A stretch of DNA of 56,505 nucleotides from Bacteroidales bacterium UBA3297 (lineage in GTDB: Bacteria > Bacteroidota > Bacteroidia > Bacteroidales > Paludibacteraceae): positions 1 to 56,505 of the forward strand of contig DETD01000004.1 in NCBI GenBank assembly GCA_002362105.1, written 5' to 3'. The notes beneath the pieces are model-generated. The model had not been told where the DNA came from, ran no database searches, and worked only from the letters and a program-made list of their open reading frames with translations. Position numbers and translations under genes: made by a program. Below are positions 17,089 to 25,145 of the stretch, one piece after another (within the stretch, counting starts at the first letter, position 1; every line of letters starts with the position of its first letter).

Positions 17089-19263
17089 ATGAAATTCCCA
17101 ACCTATAAATTTATTGGAGATGCAATTTTGCACAGCTACTCCAGCATTTTCTTCTCCCAAACCCGCACGTTGGGACTAATCCTCCTTTTTCTCTCGTTTT
17201 TCAACTACGTGGCAGGCTTCTACGGTCTGTTAAGTGTAGTGCTAGTCAACCTTTTCTCGTATCTGCTGCAATTAAACCGGCTGAAAATACAGACGGGCTA
17301 CTATGGATTCAACGCCGTGCTGACAGGTATAGCCGTAGGCTCCATTTTCTCGTTCTGCCCATTTTCTTTATTCATGTTGTTTGCGTCGTCAATGCTCATA
17401 GTGTATCTGAGTGTTTTCATAGAAGGCATATTCAACAAGTACAAACTGCCCTATGTGTCCATTCCCTTCCTTCTGGCGCTTTGGTGCATACAGCTTTCCG
17501 CAAACTGCACCGACGATTTTCTAGGCTACGGAATCACATCCATCCAGGAAAACACGATATGGCGCTATTCATGCATTACATACGAAATCAACCAGTTACT
17601 CGACCAGATTCCAAGCGTATTAAAGGCTTATTTTTTAAGTATAAGCAGCATATTTTTTCAAAGGAGCATCTTTTTCGGGTGCCTCGTCTCAATAGGCTTG
17701 CTCCACTATTCGCGTATAGGTTTCACCGTTTCTATGCTGAACCATATCGTGGCCTTCTATATGTTCCAGTTCATTAATGGCACCATGTACAACATGCCTT
17801 ACGAGCTTTTGGGCTTCAACTTTATATTCACCTCGCTTGCAATAGGTTGCTATTACATTGTTCCCTCCATCAAGTCTGTGGTATGGAGTCTGTTGCTGAT
17901 TCCGTTACAATACCTGCTGATATTCTCGTCTTCACGGTTCCTCGACTATTTCTATTTACCAACCTACTCGCTCGCATTCTGTTCCACTACACTGCTTTTC
18001 ATCTACTTCATCAGACAACAGAAAAGTGGTTTGAATCCGGAAATCGCAAAATTTCTTGAGGCTAGTCCCGAAAAGACAAAATACAACACCAGCGTCAACG
18101 ACATCCGACTTTCCTTTATCAATTACTATCCTGTTGGACTTCCCTTTCTAGGTATATGGAAAGTTTCCCAGGGCCATAACGGCGCCCTCACCCATAAAGA
18201 CAACTGGAAACACGCATGGGACTTCATTATAGAAGACAAAGACGGCAAACAGTTCACAAACGAAGGCCAAAACCTCGAAGACTACTTTTGTTACGGAAAG
18301 CCCATTGTTGCTCCTGCCAACGCTGTTGTTGTAAATGTGGAAAACGACGTGAACGACAATTTGCCGGGCGCCGACAATAAAGTTCAAAACTGGGGAAACT
18401 ATGTTATCTTGAAACTAGAAGACAACCTCTATGTCGCAATCTGCCACCTGCAACAAGGCTCGGTAAGCGTTGCCGTCAACCAAACAGTTATGAAAGGCCA
18501 ACGGATAGCCTCTTGTGGCAATTCCGGACATTCGCCATACCCACACATCCACATGCAGTTGCAACAAAATGCCGCCATAGGCTCAACCACAATCGAATAT
18601 CCGTTATCTGACATTTTGAAAGTGGAAAATGGCACCAACAGATTCCAAAAAAGCTATATTCCCCAAGCTAACAGCCTCATTTGTAACACCAACCCTAGCA
18701 AAGATTTGTTCTTTGCCTACAACCTGTCTTCTTACAAAAGACTAATTGTTTCCGACGAAGACCATACCGAAGTGTGGAACTTGAAAATAGACCTATACGG
18801 TCTGAACTATATCGATGACGGGAAGGGCAATTACGCCTGGTTCAGCACAAACAAATCGAATTTTTACTTCTATCGGTACGAAGGAGAGAAAGATAGCAAT
18901 CTTTACATGTTCCATCTTTCCAATTACAATGTTCAATTGTCGACAGATTACCCATGGGTAATTAACGACAAAATTTCGCTAAGTGCGGCAGGCAGAGGTT
19001 TCGCCCTTTTCCTACAAGACATTTTAGCTCCTATAAACATCTTCTACACAATAGATTACAATATAAAATACGAGCTAGGCGGATATAAAAATCCGAACGC
19101 TTTTGTGTTTTCTTCAGAAGTCAAATCGTCAATTTTCAAAAAAGAAAAGCTACTATATTCGTTCAAAACCACTATTTTAGAGGGAAAAATTGAGTTTGTC
19201 GAATTAACCACTCCTACAGGAAGTTCTAAAACCATCAGAATTAAGGGAGAACGATACGAATAA
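17089..19263 (+). CDS. urea-transporter-like membrane protein fused to M23 peptidase domain, 724 aa
   Basis: Residues 1 to about 310 are strongly hydrophobic and show the two-fold repeat of UT-family urea channels: GYYGFNAVLTGIA with N75, and LLGFNFIFTSLAIG with N244, each preceded by an FFSQ/FFQR segment. Residues about 350-500 are an M23 (LytM-type) domain: H369 in GALTHKDNWKHAWDF, D378, H453 in ICHLQQG and HIH at 486-488, that is, all the zinc and catalytic positions expected. The last 220 residues are beta-rich and unassigned. UT proteins pass urea or small amides; M23 enzymes cut peptidoglycan cross-links or peptides, normally outside the inner membrane. The next gene starts one base after the stop. 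Confidence 0.85.
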   Translation: MKFPTYKFIGDAILHSYSSIFFSQTRTLGLILLFLSFFNYVAGFYGLLSVVLVNLFSYLLQLNRLKIQTGYYGFNAVLTGIAVGSIFSFCPFSLFMLFASSMLIVYLSVFIEGIFNKYKLPYVSIPFLLALWCIQLSANCTDDFLGYGITSIQENTIWRYSCITYEINQLLDQIPSVLKAYFLSISSIFFQRSIFFGCLVSIGLLHYSRIGFTVSMLNHIVAFYMFQFINGTMYNMPYELLGFNFIFTSLAIGCYYIVPSIKSVVWSLLLIPLQYLLIFSSSRFLDYFYLPTYSLAFCSTTLLFIYFIRQQKSGLNPEIAKFLEASPEKTKYNTSVNDIRLSFINYYPVGLPFLGIWKVSQGHNGALTHKDNWKHAWDFIIEDKDGKQFTNEGQNLEDYFCYGKPIVAPANAVVVNVENDVNDNLPGADNKVQNWGNYVILKLEDNLYVAICHLQQGSVSVAVNQTVMKGQRIASCGNSGHSPYPHIHMQLQQNAAIGSTTIEYPLSDILKVENGTNRFQKSYIPQANSLICNTNPSKDLFFAYNLSSYKRLIVSDEDHTEVWNLKIDLYGLNYIDDGKGNYAWFSTNKSNFYFYRYEGEKDSNLYMFHLSNYNVQLSTDYPWVINDKISLSAAGRGFALFLQDILAPINIFYTIDYNIKYELGGYKNPNAFVFSSEVKSSIFKKEKLLYSFKTTILEGKIEFVELTTPTGSSKTIRIKGERYE

Positions 19264-19264
19264 T

Positions 19265-20632
19265 ATGTCCAAAATTAAGTACATACTCCTTTTCGTATTG
19301 AGTTTTTTATGTATGAACAAGATTTATGCCGATGATTTTGTCCATACTGAAGAACTCCCAATCGACATGGATTATGACAAACACATGGGCATAACAGCCT
19401 TCCAGCAGAAAGAGTACACAAAGGCCGTATACTACCTTGAACAGTATTTTAGGAGACAGCCGTCTGACGAGGTTGGAGCTGACTATCTATACGGAGCATA
19501 TTTGCAACTAAACAGAACCAACCAAGCCAAAGCCATATTCCCTTATTTGTCGGCCGAAAACCAGACTTTCTATATTGTCCGGCCGAAGGCGATCGCATCT
19601 GCCTATGTGGAAGGCGGTGTACTTGGCAGCCACTGCGTAAAGGAGTCTGACACGTCCTTCATTTACCCAGAATACAAAAACAGCGGCTATGGATTGCTGC
19701 AACTAGAACACAATATAACACCCCAAATCTCATACAAGCACCATTTTTCGCTATGTGCCACAAAAGGAATACAGAGAGCCTATAGCAAGGATGCCTGGGA
19801 AGATTTCAACATAGACGAAAGACAACTAGCCTATTCTGGTCGAATTGAGCTTAACAGACCTTCAGGATGGGTATTCGCACTTTGCGGCACCTATGTTAAC
19901 GACCAATACAACACCATAGAGGAGAAGAAAGAGGAAAAGAAAGAAGAGCCTCAAAATCAGGCTGTCAACAACAATTACACATACGGCGGGTTCTGGTATA
20001 ACAACTTCCACAACATGTACCATTACTACCCGTATTACTCCTTTTATCCCTATTACTTCTACCAGAACCCCTATTCAAACATAGTAGTTTCTGCAAACGA
20101 ATTAGTAGGCACATCGGTCACACTACATAGCTATGCTATTGGGGCAAGTGCGAAAAAAAGTTTCGACTGGATATTACCAGAACTGCACTGCAGTTACGCC
20201 AATGTGATGAAAAACAGCATTTGGCAGCCAAAACTCAAGTTTACGGTATTCCCATTCAGGAACCTGAATGTATACGCGACAACAACATTAGCAGACGTCA
20301 TCTACTTCGACACCAATAACTTCATCATCGAAGAGGTGGTTGGTGGTAAAATATTAGACTGGCTATGGGTTGAGTTGGCCTACGCTAACGGAAACATGAA
20401 ATTTTACAGCGAAAACGACTACTCGACTTTTTACACGCTTCTTAACAAGTCAAAACACAGAGCAGCGGCCAAGTTGCTCTTTCCTATCACCCAAAACATC
20501 AGCATTATGCTGTTATACCGATTCATGACCAAAGAAACAGAATACATCATAGTAAACAAAGACGAAGAGCATATATACAGCCAAAAATTCAATTCCCATA
20601 ATGTAATAGGAGGAATAAAATGCAGTTTCTAA
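19265..20632 (+). CDS. exported TPR protein with predicted outer-membrane beta-barrel, 455 aa
   Basis: A signal peptide (MSKIKYILLFVLSFLCMNKIYA) leads into TPR-like helices around residues 35-95 (AFQQKEYTKAVYYLEQYFR). The rest is amphipathic beta sequence ending in F, as outer-membrane barrels do, and resembles YaiO-type TPR/barrel proteins. Residues about 220-265 form an unusual insert: a Lys/Glu run followed by a segment very rich in Tyr, Phe, Asn and His (for example YHYYPYYSFYPYYFYQNPY), probably an extracellular loop. It belongs to the operon and overlaps the next gene by 13 bases. The function is unknown; it may be the outer-membrane partner of the UT-M23 protein. Confidence 0.75.
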   Translation: MSKIKYILLFVLSFLCMNKIYADDFVHTEELPIDMDYDKHMGITAFQQKEYTKAVYYLEQYFRRQPSDEVGADYLYGAYLQLNRTNQAKAIFPYLSAENQTFYIVRPKAIASAYVEGGVLGSHCVKESDTSFIYPEYKNSGYGLLQLEHNITPQISYKHHFSLCATKGIQRAYSKDAWEDFNIDERQLAYSGRIELNRPSGWVFALCGTYVNDQYNTIEEKKEEKKEEPQNQAVNNNYTYGGFWYNNFHNMYHYYPYYSFYPYYFYQNPYSNIVVSANELVGTSVTLHSYAIGASAKKSFDWILPELHCSYANVMKNSIWQPKLKFTVFPFRNLNVYATTTLADVIYFDTNNFIIEEVVGGKILDWLWVELAYANGNMKFYSENDYSTFYTLLNKSKHRAAAKLLFPITQNISIMLLYRFMTKETEYIIVNKDEEHIYSQKFNSHNVIGGIKCSF

Positions 20633-21228
20633 AGATTTCTATAGTTTTTCTTTTAATTTGTTTATCACAACAAGTAAAAGCGGAAGACGACATTATAAAC
20701 CAATTTCAGAAAAGCTACAAGCTGGAGTCTGAAGGGAAATATACTGCCGCTATACAAGAACTGAGAAAAATAAAAGCCGACAGTTATGCCCTGAACCTCA
20801 GACTTGGCTGGCTTTCTTATTTAGCCGGACAGTATAAAGAAGGTGAAGCGTATTACGCAAAAGCCATTTTGCTACGCCCTTCTTCTATTGAGGCCCGGCT
20901 CGGATTTGTTTTGCCAGCCGCCAAACTAAAGGAATGGGACAAGGTGGCGACACAATACGACGCCATTCTCAGAACAGACCCAAACAACTATAAAGCAAAC
21001 TATTACAGGGGGTTAATGTATTACAACGTGGGGAACTACAAACAGGCCTCGCGATACTTGAACAAAATAGTTGAATTATACCCTTTCGACTACGATGCAG
21101 TCATACTTGCAGGATGGAACGAGTTCTTTATGAAGAACAAACAAAGGGCAAAAACACTCTTCATTCAAGCCAAACTGATACAACCCAATAGTGCGTCGGC
21201 AGAAGAAGGATTAAAAAAATGCAATTAA
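20620..21228 (+). CDS. exported tetratricopeptide-repeat protein, 202 aa
   Basis: A signal peptide (to about VKAED, residue 22) is followed by roughly four TPR units, for example EGKYTAAIQELRKI, AGQYKEGEAYYAKAILLRP and VGNYKQASRYLNKIVELYP. TPR proteins act as docking scaffolds. It starts inside the end of the barrel gene with a good ribosome site (AGGAGG about 10 bases upstream), so translation is coupled, and it ends the operon. It probably works in the periplasm with the UT-M23 or barrel protein. Confidence 0.8.
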   Translation: MQFLKISIVFLLICLSQQVKAEDDIINQFQKSYKLESEGKYTAAIQELRKIKADSYALNLRLGWLSYLAGQYKEGEAYYAKAILLRPSSIEARLGFVLPAAKLKEWDKVATQYDAILRTDPNNYKANYYRGLMYYNVGNYKQASRYLNKIVELYPFDYDAVILAGWNEFFMKNKQRAKTLFIQAKLIQPNSASAEEGLKKCN

Positions 21229-21264
21229 TTCGCCGATACTATTCCTATAATCGTTTTTTGATAC

Positions 21265-21272
21265 TATATTTG
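21265..21272 (+). promoter_or_regulatory. -7 box for the ompA-like gene
   Basis: TATATTTG fits TAnnTTTG; the start would be near 21279, leaving a leader of about 40 bases. No TTTG is seen at the ideal -33 distance. Confidence 0.5.
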
Positions 21273-21319
21273 CATTAAAATGAATTAATGTAAAAAACAA
21301 AATATCATAACAATTCAAC

Positions 21320-22786
21320 ATGAAGAAACTTTTATCACTCCTCGGAGCTTGCGCAGTATGTGGCTCAATGTATGCGCAGTCTAGCGATTATCCATGGGCA
21401 ATTGGTCTCTATGGTGGCCGCACAGAGTACAATGGTGAGTATGGAAATCATTTCTTTGATTTCGGCCGTAACTCATCTAATCATCTATTTGGTGCCAAGT
21501 TCTATGGACATGGTGCTCTTTCTGTAGAGCGTTATTTGAACAAGAACTTCGATGCTATGTTCTTAGGCTCTTATGGCTACTATGGTGCCGAGAAAGAGAA
21601 TTCAGCACAGGAATTTGAAAGTGCAATGGCTAATGCCAATGTCAACATCAAGTATAAATTCCCATTCATCGCTAAATACCGTGTACACCCATTCGTATTT
21701 GCAGGTGTTGGTGCCCGTGGTATTTTCAACATCGACAAGCCAACTAAAGAATCTTCACAGGTTGAAGAAGGTTGGGATCTTGTTGCACAGGCTGGTCTCG
21801 GTATTGAAGTAAGACTTACCGACCACTGGGCTCTCCGTTATATGGGTGCTTATGGTTACGGCTTTGCCGACAACCACGACAAGATGGAATGCGGAAGCTT
21901 CGGCGACCAGCAGTTGCTCCACAGCATCGGTATCGTTTGCTCTTTCCCATTCAAGCCTAAAGACAGCGATAAAGACGGTGTGCCTGATAAGTTTGACTCT
22001 TGCCCTAACACCCCTGCAGGTGTTCAGGTTGACGACAAGGGTTGCCCTCTTGATGAAGATGGCGATAAAGTACCTGACTATCTTGACAAGTGTCCTGGTA
22101 CTCCTGCTGCCGCTGCAGGTAAGATCGACTCAACAGGTTGTCCTCTTGATGAAGATGGTGATGGTGTACCTGATTACATCGACGAATGTCCTGGTACTCC
22201 AGCAGAAGCTAGAGGTATGGTTGACAGCAAGGGTTGCCCACTCGATTCTGACGGTGACGGTGTTGCAGATTACCTCGACAAGTGCCCTGGCACTCCAGCA
22301 GAAGCTAAGGGTAAAATCGACGCTAACGGTTGTCCTATCGATTCTGATGGTGACGGTATCTACGATTACGAAGATGCATGTCCTTCTGTAGCTGGTATCA
22401 AGGAGAACAAGGGTTGTCCTGAAGTTAAAGAAGAAGTTAAGCAGGTATTCAAGAAGGCCCTTAACGGTATTCAGTTTGAATCTGGTAAGGCTACCATCAA
22501 GTCTTCTTCTTTCGGTATCTTGAATCAGATTGTTTCTATCATGAGCGAGAACCCTGCTTACAAGCTCAACATTGCAGGCCACACCGACAACTCTGGTAAG
22601 CCTGAAAAGAACTTGCAGCTTTCTAAGGATCGTGCAGCAGCTGTTAAGCAGTACTTGGTTAACAAGGGCATCGACGGTAGCCGTATGGAAACTGAAGGCT
22701 ACGGCGACACCCAGCCAGTTGCTTCTAACAAGACTAAAGCTGGTAAGGCTCTTAACCGTCGTGTTGCATTCGAAGTTGAATTCTAA
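21320..22786 (+). CDS. OmpA family outer-membrane protein with thrombospondin type 3 repeats, 488 aa
   Basis: OmpA-type proteins tie the outer membrane to peptidoglycan. A signal peptide ends at MYAQ (residue 20). Residues about 25-210 form an eight-strand-like barrel. Five calcium-binding type 3 repeats follow (DSDKDGVPDKFDSCPNTP, then units with DEDGD or DSDGD and CPGTP). The C-terminal OmpA domain has GHTDN at 420-424 and R438 in LSKDRAAAVKQYL, the Asp/Arg pair that grips diaminopimelate of peptidoglycan. Codon use looks strongly biased compared with its neighbours (many GGT, GCT and CGT), which suggests high expression. Its own terminator follows. Confidence 0.94.
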   Translation: MKKLLSLLGACAVCGSMYAQSSDYPWAIGLYGGRTEYNGEYGNHFFDFGRNSSNHLFGAKFYGHGALSVERYLNKNFDAMFLGSYGYYGAEKENSAQEFESAMANANVNIKYKFPFIAKYRVHPFVFAGVGARGIFNIDKPTKESSQVEEGWDLVAQAGLGIEVRLTDHWALRYMGAYGYGFADNHDKMECGSFGDQQLLHSIGIVCSFPFKPKDSDKDGVPDKFDSCPNTPAGVQVDDKGCPLDEDGDKVPDYLDKCPGTPAAAAGKIDSTGCPLDEDGDGVPDYIDECPGTPAEARGMVDSKGCPLDSDGDGVADYLDKCPGTPAEAKGKIDANGCPIDSDGDGIYDYEDACPSVAGIKENKGCPEVKEEVKQVFKKALNGIQFESGKATIKSSSFGILNQIVSIMSENPAYKLNIAGHTDNSGKPEKNLQLSKDRAAAVKQYLVNKGIDGSRMETEGYGDTQPVASNKTKAGKALNRRVAFEVEF

Positions 22787-22806
22787 TTCAATTTAAGCTA
22801 ATAATT

Positions 22807-22844
22807 AAAGCCGCAATCGGGTTTCCCGTATTGCGGCTTTTTTT
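22807..22844 (+). terminator. rho-independent terminator after the ompA-like gene
   Basis: AAAGCCGCAATCGGG pairs with CCCG-T-ATTGCGGCTTT around a TTT loop, with further T after the stem; one T is bulged. Confidence 0.9.
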
Positions 22845-22943
22845 GTGTTGAAACAAAGAAAGACCATGAAAATCTTAGATTTGTTTGTGACGCACTCGAC
22901 TTTTTTATAATTTATAGAACATTGTCATCTTGTCAAATATAAC

Positions 22944-23642
22944 ATGAGGATTTTATTGAAAGTTTTGTCATTAGGACTAGCATTGCACATTATGGAATGT
23001 TCTGCGCAGACTGTCAGCGGACAAACTGGAGGTTACAACTATGTTGACCTTGGTTTGCCAAGCGGAACCAAGTGGGCAACCTGCAATGTAGGAGCCACCC
23101 AACCTGCCGAATTTGGAACATATTACGCATGGGGTGAAACAAGCCCAAAAAAGGATTATAGTTGGGACTCATATAAATGGTGAAAAAATAAAGAACTAGA
23201 TAAGTACGGAGATCCACTAGATTTCACAAAATATGTAACAGACAGCATACAAGGAAGTGTTGACAATAAGACCGTTCTAGATCCGGAAGACGACGCAGCA
23301 ACAGTCTACTTAGGAGATAAATGGAGAACACCAACAGAATCAGAAATGAAAGAATTAAAAAATGGTTGCAATTGGACATGGACAAACGACTATAACGGAA
23401 CAAATGTAGCAGGCATGATAGGAACCTCTAAGACCAATGGTAGAACCATTTTTCTGCCAGCAGCTGAAAGCAGAGACGATGAAATACACACAACTAAATT
23501 TCACTTCGGAAAGTATTTAACGGCATCGCTTCATCCAAAACAATCATTAGTCACAAGCTATCTCGACATCACTAAAGACGAAATCATCTTTGGTTTTGAC
23601 TACCGATGTTATGGAAAAACCGTACGCGCAGTCGTAAAGTAA
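22944..23642 (+). pseudogene. FISUMP-like exported protein interrupted by one in-frame TGA
   Basis: The frame from ATG 22944 encodes a signal peptide (to about CSAQ) and the FISUMP-type start YVDLGLPSGTKWATCNVGA, then YAWGETSPKKDYSWDSYKW and a TGA at 23181-23183. The same frame continues open for 153 codons to TAA 23640-23642, with expected family blocks DNKTVLDPEDDAATV, GDKWRTPTESEM, WTWTNDYNG and IFLPAAESR. In relatives YKW is normally followed by Cys, so one base change (TGT or TGC to TGA) explains the break. TGA ends recQ and other genes here, so it is not generally read as an amino acid. Such proteins are surface or secreted; the function is unknown. A sequence error is possible. Confidence 0.8.
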
Positions 23643-23681
23643 GAATATCAAAGTTATAAGACATTGTATCGGTTAAAGCAC

Positions 23682-23689
23682 TATCTTTG
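23682..23689 (+). promoter_or_regulatory. -7 box for the DUF4403 gene
   Basis: TATCTTTG fits TAnnTTTG 13 bases before ATG 23703; it rules against the upstream in-frame start at 23664. The leader would be about 7 bases. Confidence 0.55.
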
Positions 23690-23702
23690 CAAAAAAAACA
23701 AG

Positions 23703-25136
23703 ATGAGAACTTCATTTACACTGTTAATTTGCCTTCTTTTTTGTAATGCTGTCGCAGCAGAAACGAAACAAGATTCTATAAATATCATCAACCAAGTAGA
23801 CCAAAACCAGTCTTACGTCATCGGCACTGACACGACTAACAAACCTGAAGAAAGCTATTCCGATTTTACATACACGCCACCTATCAGCAAATTCAACGTG
23901 CCTCTTGAAATTGACGTACAAAGCGTTCAGAGTACCATCAATAAGAGTTTTAACGGATTAATCTACGAGGACAGAGTAATAGAAGACGATAGTTTGAAAC
24001 TTAGAGTCTGGAAAAACGGAGACTTCAAAATTAAATTCGACGCTGACTCGCTCACCGCAGAGATTCCTATTAAAATCTGGGCTGTCAAGCGCTTTAGTAT
24101 TGCTGGCTTAACCTATACCGACCGTGAAGTGGAAGCTCAGATTACGGTCACCCTCAGCAGCAAGGTGCAAATCAGCAAATCGTGGGGTATTTTGTCGAAG
24201 AGTAAAGTGGTCAACTACAAGTGGAACAGAAAACCAACCACAAGAGTCGCTGGCATTGAAATTCCTATAACATACATTGTCGACAAAGTAATTCGCGACA
24301 ACAAGCGCAATTTGGAGCAAATGGTCGACAACGGCATAAAGAATGGCGTTCCTACACAAACATACGCCAACGATTTATGGGCACAGATTCAACAACCAAT
24401 TCCTGTGGCTGTCGACTCTTACCAAGCCTACATCAGGCTGAGACCCACCAACATACTCATGATGCCGATTCGCGGTGAAAAAGGTATTATTAAAACCGGA
24501 TTTGGCATCGAATGCCAAGTAGACATAACGGTAGGGTCAATACCGACCAAAAACGGAATCACTCCACTACCACAATGCAGACTTAACAGCCGAATGGAAC
24601 CCGGATGGAATTTGAATCTTTTGGCGAATATACCCTACTCGACTATCGACTCTCTGGCAATACAGAACCTTAGAGGTGAAGCCTTTGGCGAGGGCAAACA
24701 CACCATCTACGTCGATAAGGTTAACACCTATGGTAGCGACGACAAACTCGCAATAGGTCTGACGGTTCACGGATTTATCAACGGTAACATTTACCTGACT
24801 GGTGTCCCCTACTACGACAAAAAAGACGTTGCCATCAAGCTGAATGATGTTTCATACAGTTTAAAGACAAGAAATATCCTACACAGGGCCATTAACCTTG
24901 TCATAAAACCTATTTTAAAGAATAAAATTGAGAAGAAGTTCGAATTAGAGATGAAAGACAATTTCTATTTAATCGAGCAAATGGGACAAGCTGAAATTCT
25001 CAACAGCCAATGGGCTGAAAATGTATACACCACCGGAAAAATAACCAATGTGGAAGGTGGCGACATCTACATCACAAAAACTGGTGTTCAAGCCGCCCTT
25101 AGGATTGACGGAATTCTAAATGTGCTTTACAAATAA
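23703..25136 (+). CDS. DUF4403 family exported protein, 477 aa
   Basis: The signal peptide MRTSFTLLICLLFCNAVAAE begins at ATG 23703. The mature part shows the DUF4403 pattern of repeated lipid-binding-like (BPI/SMP-type) beta sheets: SKFNVPLEIDVQSVQSTINK, the DADSLTAEIPIKIWAV block and a C-terminal segment with LTVHGFINGNIYLTGVPYYD. The role is unknown; it is probably in the periplasm or at the outer membrane. Its stop codon lies in a hairpin shared with convergent topB. Confidence 0.85.
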   Translation: MRTSFTLLICLLFCNAVAAETKQDSINIINQVDQNQSYVIGTDTTNKPEESYSDFTYTPPISKFNVPLEIDVQSVQSTINKSFNGLIYEDRVIEDDSLKLRVWKNGDFKIKFDADSLTAEIPIKIWAVKRFSIAGLTYTDREVEAQITVTLSSKVQISKSWGILSKSKVVNYKWNRKPTTRVAGIEIPITYIVDKVIRDNKRNLEQMVDNGIKNGVPTQTYANDLWAQIQQPIPVAVDSYQAYIRLRPTNILMMPIRGEKGIIKTGFGIECQVDITVGSIPTKNGITPLPQCRLNSRMEPGWNLNLLANIPYSTIDSLAIQNLRGEAFGEGKHTIYVDKVNTYGSDDKLAIGLTVHGFINGNIYLTGVPYYDKKDVAIKLNDVSYSLKTRNILHRAINLVIKPILKNKIEKKFELEMKDNFYLIEQMGQAEILNSQWAENVYTTGKITNVEGGDIYITKTGVQAALRIDGILNVLYK

Positions 25137-25145
25137 AGCACATTT
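25118..25145. terminator. hairpin shared by the convergent DUF4403 and topB ends
   Basis: AAATGTGCTTTA (25118-25129) pairs perfectly over 12 bp with TAAAGCACATTT (25134-25145) around a CAAA loop. It contains the DUF4403 stop codon and touches the topB stop codon (25144-25146). There is no long T tract, so it may block or stabilise transcripts rather than act as a classical terminator. Confidence 0.65.

Noticed and set aside
23181..23183. TGA read as selenocysteine in the FISUMP-like gene
   Set aside because: No clear SECIS-like hairpin is visible just downstream, and TGA ends other genes here; a point mutation or sequence error is simpler.
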